64,000 nucleotides of DNA. Source: Vespa crabro. Taxonomy: Eukaryota; Arthropoda; Insecta; Hymenoptera; Vespidae. The translations under genes were made by a program, and so were the position numbers. Where the stretch lies: NCBI RefSeq assembly GCF_910589235.1, contig NC_060972.1, positions 3,797,399 to 3,861,398 on the forward strand, in the 5' to 3' direction. The notes beneath the pieces are model-generated. The model was not told the origin of the DNA. It saw nothing but the letters and a program-made list of their open reading frames with translations, and made no database searches. Positions within the stretch are counted from its first letter, which is position 1. The number at the start of each line of letters is the position of its first letter. This document shows, one piece after another, positions 1-12,224 of this stretch.

Positions 1-423
1 AAAGAGACATTCCTGTAGACACGAATGAATATTAAAAGAAGAGAAAGATATTTGAAGGAAAAAAAAAAAAGAAAAGAAAAGAAAAATAAATCAATAAATA
101 AAAATTTAAACGAGACGAATTATTGTAAAAAAAAAAAAAATTATAATAAAAATGATTATTTATAAACAAGCAAAACAATATGATTGCAGTCCTCTTGTTT
201 CTTCGAATTAAATATTTTTTATTGTGCCTAATAATGATGAATAAAACATTTAAAAAAAAACCAAACAAACAAATAAAAGACCAAAAAAACAAAAAGAAAA
301 GAAGAAGAAAGAAGATGAATGAAGTCATTGTGAAGGAAGCTTAATACGGCACGGGTCGTCGCGCACGATCTCGCGTATCGTGGAGGGGATTGGCGCGCGT
401 CGGTTTCTCCCAAGCGTGGAACC

Positions 424-517
424 CTTTCCTCCTCCTCCCCCTCCTCCTCCTCATCCCCCTCATCCTCCTTCACCTACTCTTCCTTCTGCTCCTCTTTCAC
501 CTCTTCTTTTTCTTCTT
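424..517. repeat. TCC/CT-rich polypyrimidine tract
   Basis: Almost uninterrupted pyrimidines built mainly from TCC and CTCC units with a few A interruptions. The complementary strand would encode an acidic Glu/Asp run, so the minus-strand open frame here is a repeat artefact. Confidence 0.85.
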
Positions 518-622
518 ACACTGATCTCAACATTACCTAAGTTCTAGACTAAACTGTTCGCATTCCTGGAACGTCATTAATGGTGTCTTTAAATAAATAA
601 TTAAAGGGAGAAGAAAAAAAAA

Positions 623-623
<1 letters not shown>

Positions 624-658
<35 letters not shown>
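624..658. repeat. (TA)n microsatellite
   Basis: About 17 uninterrupted TA units flanked by A-rich sequence. Confidence 0.95.
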
Positions 659-660
<2 letters not shown>

Positions 661-1250
661 AATTAAAAGGTTTAGAACAAAAGAAGAGATATTTAAGTAT
701 AAAGATTATAAAAGGGAAAAAAGAGGAAAGAAAATAAAAATGGGAAAGAGAGAGTAAGACTTGGTATATTTACGATTCTTCCTTCTGATTCTTTTTTTGT
801 TCTTTTTGTTTTTTGTTTTCTATTTCTTTTTTTTTTTTTTTGTTTTTCTTTTACATTTTCTTTTCTTCCCCTTTGCCATGTCCTATGCTCCTTCGTAGAT
901 ATTCGCTAATAACTCTTTATCTTTAATGACGACACTGAACGAGATGAAAAAGTCTCGGCACCTTCGCGGATAATATACAGCGATGCTTTAACGACGCTCT
1001 CAAGAAATTCTTGCGGGTTCCATTATGGATGCTGCGTTAGTAGCAGCGACGAGAAAGTCCAAAGACCCACCGCAAAACAACATTCGCTTCGTCGTAACTT
1101 CTCTCTTTTCTTTCTCTTTCTCTCTTTCTCTCTTTATCTATATTTTTATCTTTCTTTCTCTAGAACGTACTACGTATCGTTTCGAGATAACGACGATGTA
1201 CGCCTTTAAATAGTTCTTTATCGACTCATCGATCAACATGACTTTTCTAC

Positions 1251-1278
1251 TCTCTCCTTCTCTCTCCTTCTCTCTCCT

Positions 1279-1312
<34 letters not shown>
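1251..1312. repeat. 10-bp pyrimidine minisatellite joined to (AC)n
   Basis: The 10-base unit TCTCTCCTTC repeats three times exactly plus a partial fourth copy (1251-1288). It runs directly into about 12 AC units (1289-1312). A period of 10 is distinct from the dinucleotide CT arrays elsewhere in the window. Confidence 0.85.
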
Positions 1313-1715
1313 GCATACACATACTCTTTCTCTCCTCTAGGACAAATCTATATGTTTTCTTCCTCTCTCTCTTTTTTCCTTAATCAACGTAATAACATCA
1401 TAAATTGTGATAATTGTATGAATGAAAAGAAAAGAAAAGAAAAATAAAAAAAAGAAAAAAAGAAAAACGAAAAAGAAAGAAAAAAAGAAAAAAAGAAAGA
1501 AGGAAGGAAAAAGAAATCATTGATAAATCAGTTGAAAAATAGAAATTAATTTATAACAATTATTTCAATTATTCGAGAATAGTAAAAAATAATATATTTA
1601 TATCCAAAATTATTACGTACTTATTTATATAAGTTTCATTATGTTATTATCATCTATCGATTGAAACGTATTAATTGATAAAATATAATTACGATGTGGA
1701 ATTAGTCAAGGATAA
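1313..1715. other. gene-free AT-rich spacer
   Basis: CT-rich start, then A-rich sequence with AAAAG-type units (about 1425-1520), then plain AT-rich sequence. No open frame of interest and no recognisable site. Confidence 0.6.
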
Positions 1716-1744
1716 GGGAGGGCGGGGGGTGGGGGCGGGGAGGG
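1716..1744 (+). other. G-quadruplex motif
   Basis: Six runs of three or more G are separated by single-base loops (A, C, T, C, A), 29 bases in all with no interruption longer than one base. Four or more G3 runs with one-base loops is the most stable class of G4 motif. It stands out because the surroundings are AT-rich. No gene is visible next to it, so its role is unknown. Confidence 0.85.
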
Positions 1745-1794
1745 AAGGAAAAAAAAATAAAAAAAGGGACGATAAATCGGGATAAACGTATTTA

Positions 1795-1990
1795 TCTATT
1801 TGTTTCGGTCAACGTCCCACGAATAGCTTGGATTCATAATGCAAGTATACGGTGACTGCCCATGACACGTTCACATGACCCTTTTCCACGGCGTCACAGT
1901 TCTCATGAAACAGTATACCGGTGCATGTGAATGGGAGACGTGTCGTTACGATACTTCCGGCGGATAGCTGCCTCACGAACACGAATAATA
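1795..1990. other. CpG-containing unique island
   Basis: Unique sequence of mixed composition with several CpGs and no long open frame. It resembles the non-coding islands found across the window. No definite binding site or exon signal was identified. Confidence 0.35.
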
Positions 1991-1998
1991 CATACTAC

Positions 1999-2003
1999 GA
2001 GAG

Positions 2004-2034
<31 letters not shown>
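1999..2034. repeat. (GA)n microsatellite
   Basis: GAGA tract with a short A interruption at its left end. Confidence 0.95.
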
Positions 2035-2538
2035 AAATAAGAATATACGGAAAAGACTATGGTTGCGATAGTAGACGAGTACCGATAATGTTTGCTATGA
2101 TTATATCATTCGTTCCTTTAACGATGTATTAGAGAAAAAAAAAAGTTTAACTTAACGATGCTCTTTTCTTACTGTTCGTAGATAGATAAATATCTATATA
2201 TTCACGATAGTACGGCGAACTACCAATAATTTTTCACTCTCAAGAAAATATGCGCTAATATCTAATAGAAACTCTATCTCAACGTCCATCTATATAAACA
2301 ATTTTTATATTATCAATCATTTACTGGCGAGTATTAAAACGAATGTAATCAAATGGAATGTTGCGATTAATTCGTTTTGTAATGCGTTGATTAAATAATC
2401 CAATGGAAAGTGTATAATAGAAAGTGCATAGAATGTGCATTATGGAATGTCCATTAGTTTTTATACGATATATTTCTATCACTTAATTCCATTCAATAAG
2501 TGATTTGTTTTGCCTGCATTGTATTTAATATGTGTATC
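2035..2538. other. AT-rich spacer with degenerate short repeats
   Basis: Mostly AT-rich. Around 2395-2457 short related words recur (TGGAAAGTG, AGAAAGTGC, AGAATGTGC, TGGAATGTC) at roughly 11-16 base intervals, which looks like a decayed local repeat. No gene is seen. Confidence 0.45.
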
Positions 2539-2547
2539 AAAAAAAAA

Positions 2548-2583
<36 letters not shown>
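2539..2583. repeat. poly(A) tract with AAAAG tail
   Basis: About 26 A residues followed by AAAAG units. No retrotransposon body or target-site duplication is recognisable on either side, so this is probably a simple repeat rather than a retroposed tail. Confidence 0.85.
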
Positions 2584-2584
<1 letters not shown>

Positions 2585-3066
2585 TTTTTATATCAATTAA
2601 AATACTTTTTGTGTATAAAGCGAGTAATAATGATTCTTCGTTATTAAAATTACATCTCATTACGTTAATATGTTATCTTAATGTGAATAATATTCTACCG
2701 ATTAATTTTTTAAATAAAATTTTAGAAAGTCAAATTATAATCATTACCATAAGGATATACTATGTTGTACCATGCAATAACATAGTAATAGAAAATCAAA
2801 ATGATCTTTCTAGGAAGCATAATAAAACTGAGGAATACGATAACGATGTAATAAATAATTCGACGGAAGTCAGTCCGTGGGAGTTGAAGCTTCGTCTCTA
2901 AATCGTCTCCCGGATATACCATCTCGAAAACCCAAACGAAGTCACGCGAACGGCACGACTCGCGGAAGAATCGGCCACGTATTCGTAAAGTCGTGTAGAA
3001 TCTGTCGAGAAAACTCGCCAAGAGTTACTACTATACTCGTCGCAAAGTAAACAGAATAAAATAAAA

Positions 3067-3102
<36 letters not shown>

Positions 3103-4247
3103 GGACAGAGAGAACAAAAATAATGAGAAATCACGTGTACGAGTAAGCGCGTGAGAAAGAGATGCGAATCAGCGAATTCTGTGAAGCAGAAAGGATTTTA
3201 AAACAAATAAAAAAAGAAGAAGAAGAAGAAGAAATACGATTTCTCTGCTGTTTTGAAATGTAAAAAGAAAAAGGTAAAGATTACTTTTCGTTTAATTGTT
3301 AAAATTTTATTGAAAAAGAAAAAAAAAAGAACAACGTTCGATTATAAAACATTAATTGTTTAACAATTCGAATTATCCATTTAATTTTATAACAGATATT
3401 GTAACAACGCAATTTCGTTTTATCAATTATTTCAATCATAATTATTTCCATCATAATACTCCTAATATAATTTTCGTTTGTGAACGAATAAATAATCATT
3501 CTCTTCAAAGTTCCCGTAAGAAATTGGATTTTTATGAGATCTAATTTTTCTTGTCGGTTTAAAACAAAAAATTGTCTATTAGTCGCATTTTACGACAAGC
3601 AGAGGATAGTGTGGGTAAATTCTATTCACAGAGGTAAGACATATATATATATATATATATATATAAATATATATGAAAAATACTTTGCTGATAAAAAAGA
3701 AGAAAAAGAGAGAAAAAAAGAAAAATGGAAGAAGAAGAAAAAAAAAAAGAAGAACTTGCAGCACGACCTAACGCACGAAATTATATCGTATCCAATTTTT
3801 ATGACCCCTCTCCCCTCCTCCCACCTCACATTCATTCGTTATCGATTAATTATCGAAATAAATAACAATCGAAGAAAACTTCAAGCACAATAATCATCCT
3901 CTCTGTTTAAAACATCATACGATACGTGGACGTATCGGGATCGATGAAATAATTATTATCAGTAAGACGAGTTTCTTAGAAAACTTACTCGTTCAAAGTC
4001 CATCATATGAAGTGTCACGTGCCATACGTTCAATCGAAAAGACATCGATATCATCGAGTAAGAAGCGTCGTGATGGGCCAACAGCAACTCGAGCATGGAC
4101 TTTTTACTTATACACTTCATTACAGTTTTAATCGTTATCACTTAATTACCGCGTTCACAACCCGTCAGGTCTGTCGCAAGAGGTCGAATGGGTGCCGTGG
4201 AACTTGAACGCGGATAAAACGACTAAAAAATATATATACAAACGTTC
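2584..4247. other. gene-free spacer
   Basis: AT-rich sequence to about 2860, a CpG-containing segment (about 2870-3060), a (GA)n tract (3070-3101), a short GAA run (about 3217-3231), a (TA)n run (about 3642-3663), A-rich sequence (3700-3755) and a mixed unique segment (3770-4220). The minus-strand frame 2722-3021 opens with TTG, has no upstream ATG and is unlikely to be coding. Confidence 0.6.
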
Positions 4248-4383
4248 CTTTTTATTTTTTTTTTATTTTTTTTTTTTTTTCTTTTTCTTTTTACTTTTTT
4301 TTATTTTTTTATTTTTTTATTTTTACTTTTTTTTTATTATTGTTATTAAATATTATTATTATTATTTTTTTTTTCTTTTATTT
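4248..4383. repeat. T-rich low-complexity tract
   Basis: Long runs of T broken by single A or C residues. The poly-Phe/Tyr open frame here is an artefact. Confidence 0.9.
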
Positions 4384-4697
4384 GTTTATTTTTATCCAAA
4401 GTAAAATAAAGAGAGACACAAAAAAAGAAAAGCATAATTAAAAAAGATTTTCTAAGTTTGAAATTCTACAAGATTTTTCCATATCTTTCATTATGATTCT
4501 ATATTAATAATTCATAAAGTTCGTTTAATAAAATAATTCATTGGAGATATTAAAAAAAGATTAATTGATTTTATGTCGAACTACTCGAAAACAAAATAAT
4601 TCCACTGTTACAATGTCGTGATACGTAAGAATGTAAAAAAGAAAATAATTTACAATAATATAATAATTTATATTTATATACGGAATAAATTGTAATC

Positions 4698-4699
<2 letters not shown>

Positions 4700-4731
<32 letters not shown>
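4700..4731. repeat. (AAT)n microsatellite
   Basis: About ten AAT units in an AT-rich background. Confidence 0.9.
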
Positions 4732-4969
4732 TAAATTAATTGATATAAAATGCCGTATAATTTATAATGAAAATGATAATGAATTTGTGAAACTTTAGAA
4801 GCTTACTATGATATAATATCGGAGTAATAAGAAGTCGATCCATTGAATGAAACGTTTTTTAATAATAATGATTACGTGAGTATGTATATTTTTTTTTTTC
4901 TATTTTTTTTTTTCTTTTTTATTTTTTTCTACATAATCATTATTATTAACCCCAAAGGAAAAGTTTATC

Positions 4970-5270
4970 TTTCGATCGAGTAATAATATTTGGGCCATGG
5001 CAAGAGTCGATATTCACAGTACGAGGTTGGTCGCTCGTTAAAGGCATTAAAGAGCTTCGACTCGCCGCCTTCGGGTTATCGTCGTGCTAATAAAGCTGGC
5101 GTTACGAACACGGCGCATCGATAAGGAGCTCGTTTCGCTTCTCCTCCTGGTTCTCGATCTTCATCGTAAACGTGCGTAACACGCGAGCGTATCGGTAGAT
5201 CGAGATAAAAGTTGCTCCAAGAATCGAACGAGGAACACCGGACACGTCAAAAGATCTGCTCGACTAATGT
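4970..5270. other. CpG-rich unique island
   Basis: About 300 bases of higher GC and CpG content. It contains the 8-base palindrome GCCATGGC (4994-5001), a word that also occurs at 63442-63449. No open frame longer than 60 codons covers it, so a regulatory or short-exon role fits better than a coding one. Confidence 0.35.
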
Positions 5271-5859
5271 CGATACATACTATAACCTCGAATAACTTTT
5301 ATTTAAATCTAATTGAACATTGGATACATTAACGTTACTTAAATAGAAACCTAATTCAATTCTGATTAAATCGACATATAATGTGAACAATTCTTTTCTA
5401 TCTATTTATTTCAAATAATATTATTCGTAAAAAGTATTGATCAAAAATTATTTTTCATCTATATATAATTAATAATTATAAATGATAATCTTATATCTCT
5501 GTATAATCATTAATCATAGATTATATTATCGAGTAGTTTAAAATCATAAATATATTTATATTTTTATTTTTAATTAAAATTACTCAATTAAATATCAAAC
5601 AAGTATAAAACAAAATCCGAACATTAAAGTGTCAATGTTATTACTATCTTGATATTTGATGTCTAATTTTAAATAACTTTTTCTTCGGATATAAATACGA
5701 TATATATATATATATTTTTTTTTTTCTATTTTCTTTTTCTTTTTTCTTTATCTTGCAAAAATTTTCCGAGTGCACTCCTCTCGAAGTACCACCTTCGCTC
5801 GTTAATTTACATCGGACGCTTGGCTCGTTCTTCTCTTTTTACGGAAAAAAAAATAAAAG
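5271..5859. other. gene-free AT-rich spacer
   Basis: AT-rich sequence with a short (TA)n (about 5701-5715) and a T-rich tract (5716-5752). The CpG-containing segment at about 5765-5850 has no convincing frame. Confidence 0.6.
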
Positions 5860-5891
<32 letters not shown>

Positions 5892-5910
5892 TAAAGAGAG
5901 AGAAAGAAAA
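5860..5910. repeat. (GA)n microsatellite
   Basis: Imperfect GA tract with AAAG and ATAAAG interruptions. Confidence 0.9.
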
Positions 5911-6718
5911 CAATTCGAAGCGGGTCGAACAAAATAAATTTGCTTAGTCTGTTCACGCACGTCGCACGGTACTTCGTACGATACGGACGCACGCGCGGCT
6001 ACGACACGTTTACATGCGTCATTATTACACGATGGTAAAGTAAGTTTGTACTATAGTTAGTACCTTGTCTGAAAAAAAGTATACGTTCTGTGGAATAAAA
6101 AAAGAGATTCTTCGAGAATCATGACAGTTCTAAAACCTTGAAAATCTTTCACAAATATATGTATATATGTGTATGTTACTTTTTATTATTTTCAACTCAA
6201 AAAATTTATTAGTCACACACATATTAAATTTAATTTTACTATATTTCATATGAAGAAAGAAAGAAAGAAACTAGAATATTTTTATCAAAAAAGAAGAAGA
6301 ATAAAAAAAAAAAGATAAAGGAACATATATACATATTATCTTTCGAATATTTGATCTATAATTTATATGAAATGTGATATAGCGTTTGAAAAGAAAAAGA
6401 AAGAAAAGAAAAAGAAAAAAGAAAAAAGAATTGATCAAATTTACTTTCATCAGTCGAAAGACTCGCGTGACATAGTTCGAATACTCTCATTATTGGACTG
6501 TCATATAATAACGTGAGTTACATAAAAGAAAATATAATGTAACATGATAGAGTTAATGAGTGCTCATCGTGTTCCTCGTTAAAGAAGCGATAGATATACG
6601 GTGGAAATGTTTCGTTCATCGTTATTATCTATGCAAAGACGCTTTTAAAAGCGGCGACTAATGGCTCGAACAATCTATTTGAAATAAAAATTCAAATAGA
6701 AAATGAAATGTATAAAAT

Positions 6719-6721
<3 letters not shown>
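5911..6721. other. gene-free spacer
   Basis: A short CpG-containing segment (about 5940-6050), then AT-rich sequence with A/G low-complexity runs (6250-6320, 6390-6430). No gene or structural element is seen. Confidence 0.6.

Positions 6722-6770
<49 letters not shown>
6722..6770. repeat. (TA)n microsatellite
   Basis: About 24 uninterrupted TA units, one of the longest pure arrays in the window. Confidence 0.95.
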
Positions 6771-6776
<6 letters not shown>

Positions 6777-7224
6777 ATCATTTTTTTATCTCGTAATATA
6801 AATCAAAACTGTCAATTGAATTTTTTTAATTCAAAAATTTTTAAACAATTCAACATTTATTTTTCTCTCAAATTGTGCCAATTTAAACGTCATAATGAAA
6901 CCTCGTTCGTAAATATTTTGATAAATAAAAAAAAAATAATCATGCGTTTGTACAATTAGTTTGTACTCGATATTGCAGACATTAAGTAACGAGCTTGGCA
7001 CGTTTAATAGGCGTATACTCGTGCCGTTTAACGAGCGAGTCTTAATTACCAAATAATAAGTTGACAAGCGTGGAATCGAAGAAATTGCATACATATATTT
7101 TCTAGGAAGACATTACAGGGCAGGTTGCCTTCATCCTCGATGATCGTATCCGACAAGATTATCGCTAGAAGAAACTCTTCTCTATGCTGCAAAACCGTTT
7201 TCTTTATTACACTCTTGAAATGTG
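6771..7224. other. gene-free spacer
   Basis: AT-rich sequence to about 6960, then a mixed unique segment. The minus-strand ATG frame 6831-7094 (87 codons) has no domain, signal peptide or neighbour supporting it. Confidence 0.5.

Positions 7225-7273
<49 letters not shown>
7225..7273. repeat. (TA)n-(TG)n compound microsatellite
   Basis: About nine TA units run directly into about fifteen TG units. Both are alternating pyrimidine-purine, so the joined tract could adopt Z-DNA or extruded structures. Confidence 0.95.
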
Positions 7274-7275
<2 letters not shown>

Positions 7276-9019
7276 ATATAAAAGCACCTAACCAAAGTTC
7301 AACTCGCTGAAATTTATTACGGCACTCGAAACGACACGTGTTCCGGATAATAATCATAAACATCAGTCTCTATTTCCCTTACTTAGAAATTCTCAATCGT
7401 ATGGCTGCATAGCCGCTAATTAAATATTCTTTTCATTAGTGATAACCATTAAGACTCACCCTATAAGTACATTTTGGATTCGACAATATTTTCCATCTCA
7501 CTACAATGTTCATTTTATTCTAAAACTTATAATAAACTTTTATCGTTATATTGTTATATAGGTATATACAACAATTAGCGATATAATATCTTTCTTGAAA
7601 CGTTGAATATTCAAGAATTCTTTCCTTTTTTTTTTTTTCTAATTATATCAAGTGAATTTTTATTTACGCGATAAAAATAAAAAAAAAAAAAAAGAAAAAA
7701 AAGAAAGAAAGAAAGAAAAGAAAAAGGAAACAAAAGAAAGAAAAAGAGAAAAGAAAAAATGAATAAATCTTTCTTCTTCTGGCTACTTAATACGCGGCGT
7801 GCTTTATGGGATTCTCTCGCCCACAGCGGTAATTTACTCGAAGGCACGGCATGCACTTCTTTCTCACTCTCTGTACCGTCCATCTTCCTCTCCACCCCCT
7901 TCTCACGTTCTTACCTTCTGTCTTCTCTTCGAGAAACTTTAATGACCCGCACCAAGCAAGACCGCCGCGACTATCATCAGGCCGATACGTGAGAACACGA
8001 CGACGGAGGATCATCGCACGGTGACTCGCTAAGAATTAGCCTTCACGCTCTCTATCTTCAAGGTAGACGCCTCAAAAATGGACACACAAGAAATTTCATG
8101 GCCTTCGGATATTATTATTAGAATTTCATTCGATCAAAATATGATCCTAATTTTCGAACCATCGACTCTCCTAAGTCCAAGTCACGAGAGAGAATTCTTG
8201 TTTTCTTTTTCTTTTTTTCCTTGTCTTTTTTTTTTTCTTTTCTTTTTTAAAATTCTTTCCTCAACTTTAGAATTCTTAAGGATCGCTCTTTAAATTTTTA
8301 TGTAGAAATTAGACAAATTGAAAAAAGAAAAAAAAAAAGAAAAGAATTATAATCTACCGTAAGAAATACCAAACAGGCGAGAATTTTGATGTTACTTTCA
8401 CTATAATGTCGTCAAATTGTATAAGAGCATTAGGACACGTGGAATCCCACTAGCTTCTAAGTGGCATTAGAAAATTTGAATGTAATATAGATAATTTTTG
8501 AATTATTCAAAATCACGAAGGAATATCTTCTTATTTCTGAACTTTCTACAACTTTGAAATTCTTACAGAATTATTTCTTAAATTCAATGTTAAAATTAAA
8601 CGAACGAATCGAATTTATAATCTTTCTTTCGAAAACTGACGTTCACTTAAACTTGCATCCAAACGTTAAAACAAATTTACTCGTCACTTGTATACAATAA
8701 ACATGCGATAAAACAATTTAATTCAATATGAAAGCAAATCAAAAATGAATAAACGAAACGACAAGAAAAAAATCCAAGGGAAAAAGAAGAAAAAATGAGT
8801 AAGCGCCAGTGTGAGACTTAAAATTATTCCATGAGAGAAAAGAAAGTGGAAAAGGAAAAAAAAAAAAAAAGAAAAAAAACAAACAAACAAACAGAAAAAA
8901 AAAGAAAGCAAAAAAGGAAAAGATCGCTAAAACTGTGATAGTAAGATACGTATATATATCTACTCGAACCGAACAAACAAGATCTTTATCCATTATCCCG
9001 AAACATAATCAAGCTTAAG
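7274..9019. other. gene-free spacer
   Basis: Unique mixed segments (7300-7500, 7790-8090) alternate with A-rich tracts (7679-7760, 8320-8345, 8850-8925) and T-rich tracts (7621-7640, 8200-8250). Open frames here are poly-Lys/Phe artefacts or short. No tRNA or repeat family is recognised. Confidence 0.55.
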
Positions 9020-9360
9020 AAAGTAAATCTTACGTGAATTTAACACGCGAAACTACGAAATAAAAGCACCAAGACGATAAGAAGTCTGGACAAACGATAT
9101 TGTTACTGGGGCTTTGCTCGTTCAAGAAGAAACATAGTATCGAGGATAAGAGACTCAAGGGAGCCACCGAACGCGTAACGATCTTGAAACGTGGGAGGTA
9201 GAAGGCTGCTTCTCGCTTGGCGGATAAATTTACGCGATTTCTCGTCGTTACAGAGAAAATAGAGAGATGGGAGGGAGAAGCCTGAAGGAAAGGAGAGGCT
9301 ACGTTTTTGCGAGCTTACAAGTTCTCCGCAGCGGTAACAACAGGATGAAAACGTCGTCGT
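9020..9360. other. CpG-containing unique island beside a CT tract
   Basis: Unique sequence ending at a CT array (9366-9441). No frame longer than 60 codons lies in it. It resembles the other microsatellite-bordered islands of this window. Confidence 0.35.
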
Positions 9361-9365
9361 AGTTT

Positions 9366-9367
9366 CA

Positions 9368-9400
<33 letters not shown>

Positions 9401-9441
9401 GCTCTTTCTCTTCCTTTCTCTCTCTCTTCCTTTCTCTCTCT
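9366..9441. repeat. (CT)n microsatellite
   Basis: CT tract with TTTC and CCTTTC interruptions. Confidence 0.9.
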
Positions 9442-9717
9442 TCGTGGTTACTGCGACGTACATAAGTTGTAACATAAATCTTCGGTAATTGATAATCGTG
9501 TGCGCGCGCGAGGTTTCAAGGCTCGTGAAATAAATAGTCGGCAATCGGCATGAATTAGCAATTAACTCGCGGCGTGCGTTCTCACGTGACGCCGGCACAT
9601 CGATAACCGTCTCGAGTTTATTAATTTCGAAAGCGTGTCATTAATTAATTCGACAATTAGTGTTTATTCGCGAAGAATGGAGAAAAAGAGAGATGAAAGA
9701 AAGAAAGAATAAAAAGG
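9442..9717. other. unique CpG-rich segment between CT and GA tracts
   Basis: Contains a GCGCGCG run (about 9500-9510) and TTAATTAATTCG-type homeodomain-like words near 9640. It is bracketed by CT on the left and GA on the right. The minus-strand frame over it starts with GTG and runs into the repeat. Confidence 0.35.
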
Positions 9718-9746
9718 ACAGAGAGAGAGAGAGAGAGAGAGAGAGG
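9718..9746. repeat. (GA)n microsatellite
   Basis: Nearly pure GA units. Confidence 0.95.
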
Positions 9747-11296
9747 TCGCACACGATGTTATTTATTAATTATATGGCGAAAGCCGATCTCGACCTTTTC
9801 GTGATCGAAAAATTCGAAAGTAATTCGAAGATCAACTTATGAAAGGTAGATGAAGATCACATGGTTATCACGTGAAACTCGTTAGTATTGATCAAATATC
9901 ATAGATCTACCAATGATAATCAATATGAGAAATATTTTTTAATGTCGACTAAGTTTTTTCTATTTTTCTTTTTTCTTCTTCTTCTTCTTCTTCTTCTTCA
10001 TTTTCTTCTGAAAGGTATTAAAAATTAATTTCATTGAATGCCACAATGGATAATCGTTCCTTTTAATTAATACTACAATAAAATATATTCATGAAAATTC
10101 TTTATATAATTTCATCCACTATTATCCACTTTCTACGTATTATAATGAAAAATACAACGAAAATATCACGAGGACAAAAACTTTTCCTTTCGTTCAGATT
10201 AAATGTGACTTACGTGTTGTCGTATTTTTTAAAGTATAGAATTAAAAAAAAAAAAAAAATATCAGGTAATGTAAGAGAAAAAAAAGAGAGAAAAAAAAGA
10301 AAAAAGAAAAAAACAACGATCTCGTCTCTACCATAACGACGAAAGAAAGTGTTTAAGAAGAAAAACGAATGAGAGAGAAATCGGCGCCATGTGTCGATAC
10401 AAAGAAAGAAGGAAAAAGAAAATAATGAATGGAGGAAAGAGAAAGAGAGTGTCCAAGCAAAGAACACTATCGTATTTCTACACGAGACTCCAGTAATGAG
10501 CTCCCTTACGTACTTGTAAGAATGCTACCAGACGCGTTTCGCGCATCGCCAAACGCGTTAAACACACCAGCTGCTGGTACGCCATTGCTCTTTATTTCTC
10601 GTCCAAAGGATCTTCCCTTATTCTTTATTTTCTTCTTCTTCTTCTTCTTTTTTATTTTTCTTTTATCCTTCTTTTTCTCCCTTTGTCCCTACTGTCATTC
10701 GTCATTATCTCTCATTTTTCTTATTTTTTCTTTTCGATTTATATATTACGCGTTATCTTAATATACCATTGCACGTACGTATCATATAATTAATGAACAC
10801 TTAAAACGCCCGAGTATCATAAAAATATAATGACATTAAGAAAAAAAAAAAAAAAAAAAAAAGAAAAGAAGAAAGAAAAAAGAAATACAAAAATATTTCT
10901 ATAAAATTATCTACAATCGATTTCTCAACGCGATCTCTTGCGTATATCCTATTTAATCGAAGTTAATATTTATAAGTAAAAAAATTATTTTTTAAAATTG
11001 TCAATCTATCTAAGCTAATCTATTTATTCCACGTACAATTATTTCTCACGAGGGAAATTAAATCTCTCACAAATCCTGTATTATAAACATGCTATAGAAA
11101 AAGAAAGGATTAAATAGTGAGAGAAAAAAAGTTTTTAGAGTTTTATCAACTCAACGAGTCTTTTTCTTTTTTTTTTTTCTTCTCTTTTTCCTTTTTTCTT
11201 CGAACGTTAATTAGTTAAAGACGTGCAATTATTTTCTAGAAAAATTGTCGCATTTTATAAGAAGATAAGAAAAATGTGATGAGAAGGAAGAAAACG

Positions 11297-11300
<4 letters not shown>
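9747..11300. other. gene-free spacer
   Basis: Holds a (TTC)n run (9974-9999), A-rich tracts (10244-10260, 10275-10312), a T-rich tract with TTC units (10620-10680) and a poly(A) run of about 22 (10841-10862). A CpG-containing unique segment at 10460-10610 has an open ATG frame from 10429, but it starts in GA repeat and ends in poly-Phe. Confidence 0.55.
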
Positions 11301-11334
<34 letters not shown>

Positions 11335-11660
11335 GATAGTTGGGTACGCGTCACGTGGCTCAGAGTCTAATAACTCGCGAAGGGGCTCTCTCTTGCGCGG
11401 TATGCGTCGAGATAATATTAATCTCCGGTCTCGTGTCGTGCTTACGTTCTTACAAGTACTCATAGTCTATCTCATTCTATACTTCGGGCGGTGGCGTAGA
11501 TGCAACGGAGGGTCTGCCGGCAGCGGAAAATAGTGCTTGCTTTTAAGGTCGTAAGGTCACGTGCACGTTGCATGAAGTATCGCGTGGCTTCGTGGGATCG
11601 TGCAAGCCTCGGTGTGCAACAGAAAATCTTCTTCTATCCTCTCTTCATCTTCTCTCCCAT

Positions 11661-11697
<37 letters not shown>
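11301..11697. other. unique island bracketed by (GA)n and (CT)n
   Basis: A GA array (11301-11332) and a CT array (about 11660-11697) flank about 330 bases of CpG-rich unique sequence. The two arrays are reverse complements, so they could pair as a long imperfect inverted repeat. Several short frames cross the island on both strands, but each continues into a repeat and none resembles a known family. A regulatory or open-chromatin role is an inference. Confidence 0.45.
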
Positions 11698-11701
<4 letters not shown>

Positions 11702-12224
11702 CTATCAATCTATCTTTCTTACACTTTCATTTATAAAACGTAATCCTTACATTGGTTGGCAGGTGTAACGATTGTTCTCGCGATATGAAAATGAACTATA
11801 TCTTGTAATAAGATTTTCATCGAGATTTATCTATTCGCAATTCACAATAATTTCTATTTCATACGATAATAGAGAATAGATTAATATATCGTGAATTAAT
11901 ATGATATATTTAGATAAATTCAAAATTAAACAAGGAACGTTAATATTAAAATAATATTTTTATACTATTTAATTGTGATATTATCGGGAAATAACATCAT
12001 CCAAAATTCATATAACTGTAATCTTATGATATATATCTCTTCTCTTTTGCGCCCCCTTTCGAGATCAAAATCGGAATGCATCTAGATGGGAAATCAAGAT
12101 CGAGGAAGGACTCGTAACTTTAATCCTCCGACTCCGCAGGGTGGTTTTATAAAGATCTGCTTGGGTACTCTCAAAAGGGAGATTCGCCAATCCCGTTTTT
12201 TCGCTCTAGAATCTCTCAGCATCT
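11698..12224. other. gene-free spacer
   Basis: AT-rich sequence to about 12040, then a mixed unique segment (12045-12220). No gene is seen. Confidence 0.6.

Larger units (their letters stand above)
1..1100. other. gene-free low-complexity stretch
   Basis: The stretch holds A-rich runs with single G interruptions (about 50-320), a pyrimidine tract (424-517), a (TA)n array (624-658) and a T-rich tract (about 791-865). Short CpG-containing unique segments lie at about 340-420 and 890-1095. A frame opening with ATG near 1025 runs straight into a CT repeat and looks spurious. I see no gene. Confidence 0.7.

Noticed and set aside
11340..11420. tRNA A-box-like word (GTGGCTCAGAG)
   Set aside because: No B-box (GGTTCRANNCC) follows at tRNA distance and no cloverleaf can be drawn.
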